A DNA stretch of 64,000 nucleotides from Aegilops tauschii subsp. strangulata (GCF_002575655.3 NC_053041.3:378183054-378247053), one strand, 5' to 3'. Shown: positions 10,700-21,120, counted from the first letter of the stretch. The notes: a model not told the origin generated them from the letters alone. A program made the numbers and translations.

Positions 10700-11440
10700 T
10701 GTTGGGTTGCCTCTCGATGAACAATGACCGTTGCTACCATGCGCGCAGTACATAGAACGAGTCGAGACGTGGTGAGTCGAGCCGGTTGGTTGGCTGTGGA
10801 TGAACAGTTCCCGGTGGGGGTTTGATGAACAGGACCCCATGGTAGTAGGCCGTTGCCGCTGGATGAACATGACCCCGAGGAGGCCGCCGCACCCCAGCCG
10901 ATTGGGGGTGGATGAACAGGACCCCGTGGAGGCTCTATGAACAGCAGCCGGTGGAGGCTGGATGAACAGTAGCCGTGGATGAACAGTAGCCCGTGGAGGG
11001 TGGAGGAGGTCGACGGTGGATGAACAGTAGCCTGTGGAGGCTGGAGCGAGGCAGTAGACGGTGGATGAATAGGACCCGTTTCGACCGTAGGCACTCCAAC
11101 ACAAGTTCATTTCCTCCGTTTTGTGGTACGCCACACCCCTCCCGATCAACAGGACCCCGTTTCGACCGTAGGCACTCGAACACAAGTTCGTTTCCTCCGT
11201 TTTGCGGTACGCCAGACCCCTCCCGATGAACAGGATCCCGTTTCGACCATGGCCGGTCGAACAAAAGGCTGCTTCCTCCATCCTGCGGTACGCCAGACCC
11301 CGTTTCGGCTGTTCCGTCCGAGCCAGTTTGCTCCCATTGAACAGGACGCATTCCGACCCAGTCGGTTGCCTCCCGATGAGCAGGACGATGTTTCTCCGTT
11401 CTGACCCAGTCGGTTCGCTGCCCAATGAACAGAACGTCAT
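10700..11440 (+). repeat. Subterminal array of GATGAACAG motifs
   Basis: About 15 copies of (G/T)ATGAACAGNANCCCGTGG, with variants GATGAACAATGACC, GATCAACAGGACCCC and GATGAGCAGGACG, at irregular 18-80 bp spacing. Density is highest between 10800 and 11030. The motif also gives rise to accidental long reading frames on both strands. Confidence 0.75.
11078..11310 (+). repeat. 81-bp tandem repeat, about 2.8 copies
   Basis: Units start GTTTCGACC at 11078, 11159 and 11240. Units one and two are nearly identical; the third diverges (GTTTCGACCATGGCCGG) and fades near 11310. The period, 81 bp, is divisible by three, which keeps reading frames open through it. Confidence 0.85.
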
Positions 11441-13814
11441 TGCTGCCATCCGTTGCCTCTCCACGTACATAAGCCCTGGCCGTCCGTATATATGCGCGAG
11501 TACGCGCTCGAGACCCCGCCCGTATGTACGTACGTGGCCGTATTTTTCCCTGTGGCTGTACGTAGGTGTACATGACTTAGACGGGACTGTGTGAACTGCT
11601 ATAGTAGGTAAGTAGGTAGAAAAATTACTAGATATCATTGGACTTACTTCGCTTTGCTATCTAATAAGTTTTTCTACCCCTCTTCCCTTTTTCTTTGTAT
11701 CGACTATAAACCACTGGATTGTCTTCAATTGGATGTCGGGTGCTCTACAACGACACGTGCCGCTACTTACTCGGCCACGGTTCATACTTGCAGAGAGACC
11801 GATCGGCCAGTATGTACATACACGTTCGCGACCAAACAGACAACGCTACGTACACTTTGACCGGGTGGGTCCCAGCGGTCAGGGAGGATAAGGACGTACT
11901 TCCTTGCGTGCGGAGATATAGCTGGTCAGTCCCAGCTGTCAGGGGAAGGAATCGTTTTTATTTTACGAGTAATAAGGAGGCACTTCCTTGTGTTTGAAGA
12001 TGTAGCTGGTGGGTCCAGCTGTCAGCCTCACCGCCTAAAGTCCTCTTCCGATGGCTGTCCTTCGTTGACCACGTTGACCACGCCGCGCCGAGAGCACCAA
12101 GGCGGTGGATGACGACGAGGCCTAGGAATGGAATGACGCGGAGCCGGGGAAGACGCGGCAGTGGATGTCCACGCGGAGGGGAGTACGTGGGTTGACTTCT
12201 TCGCCTGCGGTGTGAGGTTGCCGTCGCCGGAGAATAACAGGAGGTGTGGGTGAGTATAGAGGGATGACATGGCCAGCGGTGGCAGCACAACCGGACACGG
12301 GATGCAGGAGCAGGCGGCACGACCGGCGCTGGTTTGGGCGGCTGGAGCAAGAAGACCAGAGGTTGAAGAGGCACGACGGCCGTTGGATGGACATCGTACG
12401 GTCACTGTAGCTAGAATCGTTTATATTGACTAAGTTGACAAAGACCTTAGTACGCGTCAACTTAGTAGGCCCACAGGTCAGCCTCCGAAATGGTGTGCCC
12501 TAGATGTCAGGGGGAGGAATCATATTTTGGGCGGCTGAAGCAAGAATATCCGAGATTGAAGAAGAAGCACGCATCCGTTGGATGGACATCCAACGGCCAT
12601 TGCTGCTAGAACCGCGTGTTGACTATACGTTGACACAGCCTTGCATACGCGTCCACTTAGGGTTTTTTAGGGGACGTGTCAACTTAGTGGGCCCACAAGT
12701 GTGTGGTAGAGAACATATAGCCCATTTGCGATTTGTAAGAATGTACAGCCCATTTTTGAATTCTAATGGAATTTACTACAGCCCACAGTTTGTTAAAAGT
12801 ACAGCCCATTTTCTAGTTAGGACAACGATTAATAATTTCAACCAACCGCTCAAAACAGAATTCAATAAAAATTCCCACATTTTGATGGGATCCGAAATAT
12901 TTTATGCCGAAATTTCTAGTCAAATTAAATATAATTTCAAAATAAATTTGTATTACGTAAAAACCAACGAAATATTGCGCGCGCAACAATTAATGAAATT
13001 AAAATTTTCAAAATCCAAAACTAATATTTTTTAAACTAATTACATGTTTGGTGCATTTTTTTAGTTACTGCCCAGTTTTTATAATTACATCCCATTTATT
13101 ATTTCTTAAAGCCAATTTTCTGGTTAAGCCTAATGCATCCCTCCTAGGAAAGTTTTGCAGCCCTTGGTGGCGGAGAATAACAAGTTGATCTTGCCTGGGT
13201 ATTCCTCAAAAAAAAGTATAGCTGGGGTAGCCATTTTCAGCTTGAAAAATAATAATATCTGGGCTGGGTATCTGGCCTGGGCCAGATGGGCCACAGTCTG
13301 CCCAGTTAATACCCTGCTCTCCTCTGAAAAACAACAAAAACATCGCTCAAGAAAAACTATGCAGTGCTCACACATGAAAAATACAAATACTGCTCGAGCT
13401 GCTTGATCCTAGCTGTCGGCCGCTCCTTGTGCAATTCTCTCGTTTATTGACTACATAGGTTGACAATGGTGTGGGACCCTGATGTCAGGAAACCAGGAGG
13501 AAGCAAAAAAGTTATAGTTGTATATAATAAGGAGGCACTTGCGTACGTACGGCTATGGCCCTGGTGGGTCCCCACTATCATCTTTTCCAAGTAAAGTCAT
13601 CTCCTCATTCATCATGTCCGCTGACCATGTTGACAACGCGAGACGGCATCGCCATGGCGAGCGCAACAACTCGAATGACAATGGAGAGGGCCTCACGGGC
13701 CCTATGGATGGTCTGATATAGTGCCCACTGCTCATTCAGGAAGCCAGGATCATAGGGCCACATGTCCGCGACGACATTGTCGTTCGCTTGTTCGCCGGTG
13801 CTCATTGAGGAGAC
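11441..13814. other. Non-coding remainder of CACTA-like block
   Basis: No convincing gene. Recurrent motifs are visible: GGTGGGTCC(C)AGC(T/G)GTCAG(G) or its partner at about 11870, 11925, 12010, 12470, 13455 and 13565; ATAAGGAGGCACTT at 11970 and 13530; and ACAGCCCATTT at 12718-12812 (four copies). The segments 11946-12075 and 13500-13630 look like diverged duplicates of each other. The stretch 12800-13110 is very AT-rich and empty. Confidence 0.4.
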
Positions 13815-13819
13815 GGAGG

Positions 13820-14659
13820 TTCGAACTCTGGGGTGCGCGTGAAGTTCTCCCCCTACCGATCCACGTCCTAGCTTTGCTAAGATCTCAAGGACTAACTCGA
13901 CGAACTCGCAACACAAAGAACACAAGATTTATACTGGTTCGGCCCACCGTTGTGGTGTAATACCCTACTCCAGTGTAGTGGTGGTGGATTGCCTCTTGGG
14001 CTGAGGATGAACAGTTACAAGGGGAAGAACAGCCTCCTGAGGTTGAGGTGTTCTTGTGCTCGGTGTGCGGGTGAGGATTCCCCTCTCTATGGTGGTGGCT
14101 AGTCCTATTTATAGAGGCCCTGGTCCTCTTCCCAAATATTAAGCGGGAAGGGAGCCAACAACGGCCAATTTGAAAGGGGACAGCTAGTACAGCTTATCCT
14201 AACAAAAGTAGTCTTCGCCTGCCAAAGGCTCTGGCGGTGACGCCGCCTTGGGCTCCATGGTGACCTCCGTCTCACCGTCCTGCTGTTCTTGGTCTCATTG
14301 CACTAATATGGAAACCTTTGCTTGACGCCTCGGTACTACGCGCCTGCGCTTGCCTCCTTAGGACCAAAGAGGAAACAAGGACTCTGTGCGCACTGGCGCC
14401 CGCCTAGTCTCGGTCGTCATGGCTCACGTCACAAGAACCTCGCGAGGTTTCTCTTGCCTTGATCTCTCCGCCCCACGCGAGCCAACCTGGTGAGGCCGCT
14501 CCTGAGGAGGTCTTGTGTCGCCCGCCTCGCGAGGCTTGGCCCCTCGCGAGGGTCTTGAATGCTTGTTGGTGAAGATGGGCCGTACGGGCCCACTAGCAGA
14601 GCCACACCATGGGCCGCAGGCAGGCAAGTCTGGGGACCCCCGTTCCCAGAACATCGACA
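13820..14659 (-). repeat. 3' LTR of Gypsy element 2 (840 bp, outer 34 bp absent)
   Basis: Aligns with 21175-22014 of the 5' LTR; the outermost 34 bp of the partner (21141-21174) are absent here. The inner end GACA (14656-14659) abuts the polypurine tract. The minus-strand TATA (TATAAATA) lies near 14106-14113. Confidence 0.85.
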
Positions 14660-14880
14660 GTAGCCCCCGGGCCCAAGGCGCGCTCGGGCTTGGCTTCGAG
14701 GTGAAGCCAAAGGTCAAGTGCCGAGCACCGCAGGCCCCAATAGCCTGCGGCCTTGGTCGACGCGTGGCAGTTGATTGGACGTGTGCTCGGCAACTGCCCG
14801 ACTTGACAAGTCCCTCCGACATGCAAGGGAAAACCATCATTACCTATGATCATGGGGGGCGCTGGTTGGCCTTCTCTTGC

Positions 14881-14887
14881 TATAAAT
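14881..14887 (+). promoter_or_regulatory. TATA box of the antisense B3-like gene
   Basis: TATAAAT on the plus strand, about 86 bp upstream of the ATG at 14967. A CCAAT-type box (ATTGG, 14775-14779) lies about 100 bp further upstream inside the 122 bp segment shared with Gypsy element 1. Spacing fits a plant core promoter. Confidence 0.5.
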
Positions 14888-14966
14888 GGGGAGGGCGGCA
14901 GAGCCCCCGTCACCCATCTCTTCCCATTCTGCTTGCTTCTCCTCCTATGCTCCACCGCCGATACCA

Positions 14967-15767
14967 ATGGCGCCGTCAAAGAGGTTCTCTGCCGCGGAGA
15001 AGGGGAAGGCCCCTCGCGAGGGGCCTGGCTCCCCGGCGCCCAAGCGTGGACGTGGCCGTCCCCGCAAGCACACCGCGACCCCCGCCGCGGCCCCTCGCTC
15101 CCGCGGTGGTGCCGCTGCGCGTGGAAGGGGTCGTTCTGGTCTTGGCAGCCCTGTCGATGAGAGGAGACATGCCATGGTTGCATGGCCTCCCCGGCCGCGC
15201 TTCCACTCGGCGGAGGTGCTGCCGGAGTTCGTCATGTGGTCGAAGGACCCGGCCGGCAATTGGCTTCAGCTCCCGCACTTCTTCGCCGATGAGCTGCCAG
15301 CCTCCGGTCTAGGTGGGCTCTGGCTGCAGGCGGACGGTTGCTGCAGCAAGGCTTCTTGGGTTGCGGTCGAGGTCTCCGTCGCGGGCAACATAGCTCTGGC
15401 CTGCGGTTGGCAGACGTTCCCCCGCGCACGCGGCCTGGGCAGGCAATGCACCCTCCATTTCAAGTACGACGGTGATGCGACCCTCTACGTGAGGGTGTTT
15501 GGGGAAGATGGTCGCCGCGCCGGGTGCTGCCCCGAGGTGAACGACGGCGAGGAGGTGCTCGGCCTTGGCGATGGTCGGGACGAGGAGGAGGGCGAACCCG
15601 CCCTTGGTGTCGACCGCGTCTCGTCCAGCTATGATGGCTCTTCCCCTGGTGACAGCTCCAGCAGTGGTGGCTACGACCAACCGCCATGCCGCCGCGCCCG
15701 CTTCGAAGGTGGCAGCGGGTCGACTCGTTGCCGCGCCTCCGTGAAGCGCGAGGAGGGGTCCAGCTGA
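14967..15767 (+). CDS. AT-hook and B3-like protein, antisense cargo of Gypsy element 2
   Basis: Intact 266-residue ORF, antisense to the retrotransposon, between the end of pol and the 3' LTR. Start chosen at CCAATGGCG, 86 bp after a TATA box; the frame is open a further 81 bp upstream. Residues 26-34, KRGRGRPRK, form an AT-hook core (GRP). Residues about 98-180 resemble a plant B3 DNA-binding fold: NWLQLPHFFADEL, then a W-V-A-V segment, GNIALACGWQTF, and FKYDGDATLYVRVF, which matches the family's 'GW..F...H....L.F.Y.G...F.V..F' pattern. The C-terminus is acidic, then Ser/Gly-rich, then basic. This suggests a nuclear DNA-binding protein, but family assignment is by pattern only. Every sense gene of the element is broken while this one is not, which is unexpected without selection or recent gain. 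Confidence 0.65.
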   Translation: MAPSKRFSAAEKGKAPREGPGSPAPKRGRGRPRKHTATPAAAPRSRGGAAARGRGRSGLGSPVDERRHAMVAWPPRPRFHSAEVLPEFVMWSKDPAGNWLQLPHFFADELPASGLGGLWLQADGCCSKASWVAVEVSVAGNIALACGWQTFPRARGLGRQCTLHFKYDGDATLYVRVFGEDGRRAGCCPEVNDGEEVLGLGDGRDEEEGEPALGVDRVSSSYDGSSPGDSSSSGGYDQPPCRRARFEGGSGSTRCRASVKREEGSS

Positions 15768-16401
15768 GCTCAGGACGTAGCCAAGAGCCCGTCCCCGTGA
15801 ACCACTGTAGGGGCAGACGCCGCTTTTATCTTGTTCTTCCTTTTCTTCCTGTATCAAAAAGAAACCAGTATGGGCCCCGGAGGGGCGTGTATCAAACCAT
15901 GATTCCTCAATCACTATGTTGTGCTTATCGTTTCTGTGCTGTGCCTTTGTTTTGCGTAGAGACGACTTAGCTTAGCACACTTGGGGTAGCCTCCTCTTCA
16001 CGAGGCATTGTTTCCTGGCGCCTGTCAAGGCCTTCCTTGACTCGGTGGGCGCTTAGGAACTGCAAAAAATTCATTAGGAAGCTCGTTAGGAGGCTTATCG
16101 TTCACCTAAGCCTTGACCCAGCGCTTCACATCGCGGTACCCGAGGGGCACGGATCAGGAGATATGCACCAGCTTGTGGGCTCGAACGAGGGTGCCTCATG
16201 AAAAAACAGACGGTAGGCAGAGAAAAGGAAAAACGCTCGCGAGGGCACCTAGTCTAGTCTTCAAGTCTTCTCACCAGCGCGGAGCTCAGTGCTGCCACTA
16301 AGACGTGGGAGGGAGCCGCCGAGGCCCGAGGGCGGCACTCCTGAGACTCCGGGGCGTGTACAGCCCCACTCGTTATTATGTGAGAGTGTCACAGGCGGCG
16401 A

Positions 16402-16463
16402 TCTTCACAGGCACTGGGCCTTCTTCACAGGCACTGGGCCTTCTTCACAGGCACTGGGCCTTT
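16402..16463 (-). repeat. 20-bp tandem triplication after integrase
   Basis: Three perfect or near-perfect copies of TTCACAGGCACTGGGCCTTC at a 20 bp period. It lies immediately downstream (minus strand) of the pol stop near 16470. The stretch from here to 15768 has no sense-strand gene and holds only the 3' flank of the antisense ORF. Confidence 0.85.
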
Positions 16464-16469
16464 CTTCAT

Positions 16470-17677
16470 GGGTAGAACTTCTGGATGTGCTGGATGTTCC
16501 AGGCGTTCTGGATGGGTACCCTGTCCTATGTCTCCAGGCGCGTGGCGCCAGGCCTGGAGACATGGACGACCTTGAACGGGCCCTCCCACATGGGTGAGAG
16601 CTTATGCATCCCTTCCCTGGAGAGGACCCGCCTCAGGACGAGGTCACCGGCCTCGAGCGTCCTGGAGCGGATGTTGCGGCAGTGGTATCATCGCAGCGCC
16701 TGCTGGTACCTTGCCGCCCGTAGTGCGGCTTCGCGGTGGCGTTCCTCCCCCAGCACGAGGTCCATCCCCCACGTGGCGTCCTATTGCGCTTCATCAAACG
16801 CCAAGACCCGTGCGGAGCGATGCTTGACCTTGTGAGGGAGGACCGCTTCTGCTCCGTAGACAAGGAAGAACGGGGTCTCGCCCGTTGGCTTGGTGGCGGT
16901 GGTGTGGATGGATCACAGCACGGACTGGAGGTCGTCGTACCAGCCCCTGTTGCAGGCCTCGAGCTTCTTCTTGAAGGTCCTGGTCTTGAGGCCCCTGAGG
17001 ACCTCTGCGTTAGCGCGTTCGGCCTGACCATTGCTCCTGGGGTGAGCCACCGAAGCGTACCAGATCTGCGTTCCAAGGTTAGTACAATACGTCTTGAAGA
17101 GATTACTAGTGAACTGCGAGCCGTTATTAGTGATGATGCGGTTGGGGACCCCGTAACGGCTCACGAGACCCTTAATGAACTTGACCGCGGAGCCCGCTGG
17201 GATGGTGCGGACGACTTCCACCTCCGCCCACTTGGTGAACTTGTCAATGGCGACGTAGAGGTAGTGGTAGCCCCCAGGCGCTCGAGGGAACGGGCCCAAG
17301 ATATCCAGCCCCCAGACCGCGAACGTCCATGTAAGTGGGATGGTCTGGAGGCCCTGAGCCGGCTGATGGATCTGCTTGGCGTGGAACTGGCAGGCTTCAC
17401 AGGACTTCACCAGCTCGGTTGCGTCGTTGAGCGCCGTGGGCCAGTAGAATCCGCTGCGGAATGCATTGCCGACGAGGGTACGTGATGACGAGTGGTGCCC
17501 GCAATCCCCAGCGTGTATGTCGGATAGCAGCTCCTTCCCCTGATCCTTGGAGATGCAACGCAGTGAAACATCATTTGGTCGCTTCCTGTACAACTCACCG
17601 TCCCGAATGCAGTATGCCGTGGCTTGCCGGGCCACGCGCTGCGCGTCCTCCTCCTTCTCCGGCAGCGCCCCTTGCAT
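16470..17677 (-). pseudogene. Gypsy integrase remnant
   Basis: Minus strand. The N-terminal zinc-binding HHCC pattern is visible (GDCGHHSS... SCEACQ), then the catalytic core: first Asp in WGLDILGPFP, second position in RIITNNGSQF where most relatives have TDNGSQF, so the catalytic Asp is Asn here, and the QAERAN region for Glu. The C-terminal chromodomain-free tail runs to about 16470 but is cut by stops near 16905, 16785, 16690 and 16560. The enzyme is therefore inactive. The loss of the second Asp is a G-to-A change, typical of decay at methylated cytosines. Confidence 0.85.
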
Positions 17678-17704
17678 CAGGTATTCCTTGAATTCCTTGG
17701 TGCA

Positions 17705-18290
17705 TCATCCCTCCTGGGGCTCGAGCGCAAAGAGTAGGCGCGCTCCCAAAGTCGGGCCACAGGCTGGGGCTCCTGCGACAGGCGGCTGCGGGGGCTCCTC
17801 CCGAGGCTGAGCTGTCCTTGAGAGTGGTGGTGTGGCCGATGGCTTGAAGAGCCGCTCCTTGAAGACGCCAGGCTCTTGGGGCTGCCGCTTGGATGCCCTC
17901 CTGGCGATGTCGTTAGCTTCCTTGTTGGTGCCGCGGGGCACGTGCTGCAACTCCAGGCCCAGGAACTGCTTCTCCATCTTGCGCACCTCCGTGAGGTACG
18001 CCTCCATGTGCTCATCCTTTGGCTCGTATACCTTGTTGGAGAAGTTGACGAGGAGCTGCGAGTCGCCCCTAATGGTGAGGTGATTCACCCCCAGACCGGC
18101 CGCAGCTTTCAGGCCAGCTATGAGGCCTTCGTATTCTGCGATGTTGTTGGGGACCTTCCTGCCTGCTGAAAGCAGAGCTGCACGGCGTGGTAGAGCTTGT
18201 CTTGGGTGGGCGAGATAAGTACTACTTCAGCCTCCGTGCCCTGGTGCGCGAAGGCGCCATCGAAATACATGACTCATCCATCTGGCGCCT
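17705..18290 (-). pseudogene. Gypsy RNase H remnant
   Basis: Minus-strand reading begins near 18280 with VMYFDGAFAHQGTEAEVVLI, the first catalytic Asp region of plant Gypsy RNase H. It continues after stops near 18140 with HLTIRGDSQLLVNFSNKVYE (GDSxLV motif, second Asp) and VPRGTNKEANDIARRAS (the closing N..AD.LA motif). Stops separate the two halves. The Pro-rich segment from 17850 is a linker to the integrase. Confidence 0.8.
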
Positions 18291-18375
18291 CACTTCCCGG
18301 CGAGGTGGACTGGTCCTCGCCTACTTCAAGCGTCGGGGCATCGATCCATTCTGCCACGAAATCAGCCAGTGTGGC

Positions 18376-19925
18376 TCACTTGATGACCCTGGTAGTGCTG
18401 AACTCCAACTGGAACGCCTGCAACTCGATGTTCCACTCAGCGAACCTTCCAGCAGAGTTGGGGCTCCTGAGCACTCTCTCCAATGGGTAGGCTGAGATGA
18501 CCTTGATGGGGTGGCACTGGAAGTAGTGCCGCAACTTGCGCGAGGCCACCAAGAGCGCTAGCAAGAGCTTCTGAGGCATGGGATACCATGCCCTTGCGTC
18601 CCGCAACACCGTGCTGACGAAATACACCGGGTGCTCGATGAGAGCTGGCGCGTCGGTGAGGCTCGTGTCCCGCGGGAGCCGGGGTGTCTCCTGAGGTAGT
18701 GGAGTCCCAGACGCTTGATCGCTTGTTGGGGTCTCAGCGGCGTCGTCCTGCCGAGCTTGGTCCTCTATGGATGCTGCTACAGTTCTTGTGGCGCCTTCAT
18801 GATCTTGCGTCGTCTTGGCTGGCGGCGTAGCTTGGCGTGACGCGCCCTTGGCTTGGCGCTCTTCCCGAACCGCCACCAGAGCCGCGCTGGCAGAGTACGG
18901 AGTGGCGGCAAGATAAAGCACTAGGGGCTCGAGGGGCCGTGGCGCCACCATCACCGGAGGGCTGGTCAGGTATCTCTTGAGGTCTTGAAAAGCTCCGTCG
19001 GCCTCCGAGGTCCACTCGAACTGGCCCTTCTTCTTCATCAGCTTGAAGAAGGGCAGGGCGCGCTCCCCCAGCTTGGAGATGAAGCGCCCCAACGCAGTCA
19101 CCCGACCAGCCAGCTTCTGCATTTCCTTGAGGGTCTGTGGTGGGCTCATGTCTTCAATGGCCTTGATCTTTTCTGGGTTCGCCTCAATCCCTCTGTGGGA
19201 CACGAGGAAACCCAGCAACTTACCGGAAGGGACACCGAACACGCACTTCTCCGGGTTAGGCCGCAAGTTCACCTGGCGCAGGCTCGCGAAAGTCTCCCCC
19301 AAATCTTGGATCAAGGTTCTGGCCTCCCGAGACTTCACCACAATGTCGTCGACGTAGGCCTCCGCGTTTCTCCCGAGCTGCTGCCCTAGTGCGATGTGCA
19401 TCAACCGCTGAAAGGTTGCGCCCGCGTCACGCAGTCTGAAGGCATGCAAGTGTAGCAGTACACCCCACACGGGGTCAGGAAGGCTGTCTTCTCTACATCT
19501 TCTACCGCCATCTTGATCTGGTGATACCCCGAGAACGCATCCAGGAAGCACAGCAGGTCGCACTCGGCGGTGGATTCGACGATCTGGTCGATGCGTGGAA
19601 GTGGGAACGGATCTTGGGGATAGGCCTTGTTGAGGTTGGTGAAGTCGACGCACATTCGCTCCTTCCGGCCTTTCTTCGGCACAACGACGGGGTTTGCTAG
19701 CCATCCGGGGTACCGAACCTCGCGAATGGCACCCGCCGCCTCTAACTTGCGGGTTTCTTGGACGATGAAGGCCTGCTTCTCCGTGGACTGCCGTCTCGCC
19801 CGCTGCTTCACAGGGCGTAAATTGGGGCAGACCCTCAAGTGATGCTGAATCACCTCTCTCTGGATCCCCACCAGCTGCTTGGGTTCCCATGCGAATATCT
19901 CCTTGTTCGCGCGCAAGAACTTCAC
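18376..19925 (-). pseudogene. Gypsy reverse transcriptase remnant with frameshift
   Basis: Minus strand. The N-terminal fingers and palm are in one frame (19925 to about 19435: AGAIREVRYPGWLANPVVVP, MCVDFTNLNKAYP, DAFSGYHQIKM). After a frameshift near 19435 the catalytic block AYVDDIVVKS and the thumb (KLLGFLVSHRGIEANPEKI) continue in the frame that runs to 18376. The YVDD box is intact. From 18990 the RNase H connection begins. Upstream sequence of the longer frame is an out-of-phase shadow of the first half. One frameshift separates the two halves. Confidence 0.85.
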
Positions 19926-19960
19926 CAGTGCTTTCTCTTGGCTTGGGTCGAGGTCGGCAC

Positions 19961-21070
19961 CTATGGTAAAGGTGGCTCCTCAGGACCCGTCCTCATCGAC
20001 CGGCACCTGCTTGGTTTCCGCCTTGTCTTAGGTGAAAACTGCTTCTTCTTGGTTGGTGCAGCTCCCTTGGCCTCGGAGGTGCCCGCACCGGCGGGCTGTG
20101 CCGCCGCGGCGGTCTTGAGGGCAAGCTTGAGCGCCGCCAGGGCCTCCTTGGCGTCCCCCTTGATGGTGAGGACGCCCTTGCTTCCAGGCATCTTCATGAG
20201 GTTGTAGGCCGGATGGATTGCTGCCATGAACTGGGCCAGAGCTGGGTATCCGAGGATGGCGTTGTACGGGAGGCCGATGCGGGCGATGTCGAAGTCGACC
20301 AGCTCAGTGCGGTAGTTGTGGCGCGTGCCAGAGGTGACAGGGAGGCGAATCTGCCCCAGGGAGCGGGCGGTGCCGCCGCCAACTCCTGAGAAAGGCTTGC
20401 TGAGGCTGAGCCGCTCGAGCGGTACGTGAAGGAGGCTGAAGGCCTCCACGGAGAGCACGTTGAGGCCGGCGCCGCCGTTGATGAGGGTCTTGGTAACGGC
20501 CACGTTGAAAATAGTGGGCGTGCAAAGCATCAGGAGGATACCCGACCCGTCGGTGGTGACGGGGTGGTATTCCGAGTCAAAGGTGAGGTTGGCCTCGGGC
20601 GCAGCCCAGCCCGGCAGAACCCCCGAGCGCTTGGAAGCGGCGCCGATTTGGCGAAGGAATGGCTTGATGTGGCGATCTAAAGGCGGTGCTTGAGAGCCAC
20701 CTAGTAGGGCCGCAACCGCGTGGTGCGCCGGTGCCGCGTAGCGCGCAGTGAAGAGGCTGTGCAGGTCCTCCCAAGATTCCACCATGGATCCGGGGAGGTT
20801 GAGTAGCCAGGCGCGTGGCACGCCGGTGAGGGCCATGGGAAACCAGTTGGCCATGACCTTGTCGTCACCCCCAGCCTCGAGGACGGCCTCCTCATATGCC
20901 AGCAGGAAGCTGACGGGTCCGCCGTGCCGTCGTAGCGCGGCGGCATCTCCGGCTTGAACTTGCGCGGCCACTACACCTGCCGCAAGGCGGGGGCCAGGGC
21001 TCGGAGCCCCCTGGCCCCGTCGTCGGTGTTTGCCGTCAGAGCCGGGAGCGAGACGCCTGCCATGAGGGTG
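19961..21070 (-). pseudogene. Gypsy gag-protease remnant with internal deletion
   Basis: The gag part (about 20950-20590) contains DDKVMANWFPMALTGVPRAW and ESWEDLHSLFTARYA, the standard plant Gypsy gag signature. A frameshift near 20920 precedes it. It then jumps within one frame to the aspartic protease: FNVAVTKTLINGGAGLNVLS, where the family normally has the catalytic IDGG; here Asp is Asn. The zinc knuckle expected between gag and protease is missing, so an internal deletion fused the two. GLPYNAILGYPALAQFMAAI is the protease C-terminal flap and helix. Confidence 0.8.
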
Positions 21071-21120
21071 GAGCGCGGTGGTGGCGGAGCACAGATCGAC
21101 GGGAGGGAAGCTACGGTGCA

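Larger units (their letters stand above)
10149..13814 (+). mobile_element. CACTA-like DNA transposon end with subterminal repeats
   Basis: The block starts GACTACAAAAAAGGATACAT, a one-base variant of the CACTACAAAAAAGG terminus of Triticeae CACTA elements (Jorge-like, by recollection). It continues with alternating direct and inverted short motifs (ATGACA, TGACGG). Dense subterminal repeats follow (10700-11440), as expected for transposase-binding arrays in CACTA elements. The opposite terminus was not found before 13814 nor in the adjoining 22020-23466 segment, so the right boundary is uncertain and part of this block may be ordinary flanking DNA. Confidence 0.5.

Noticed and set aside
10643..11638. 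331-codon minus-strand ORF
   Set aside because: It runs through the 81-bp tandem repeat and GATGAACAG array; the period is divisible by three, which keeps the frame open. No start context or domain.
12504..13034. 176-codon plus-strand ORF
   Set aside because: The second half is AT-rich, Asn/Lys/Ile-rich translation of non-coding DNA; no promoter, splice pattern or domain.
15309..15914. 201-codon minus-strand ORF opposite the B3-like gene
   Set aside because: GC-rich shadow frame; does not match Gypsy gag or pol and lies after the pol stop.
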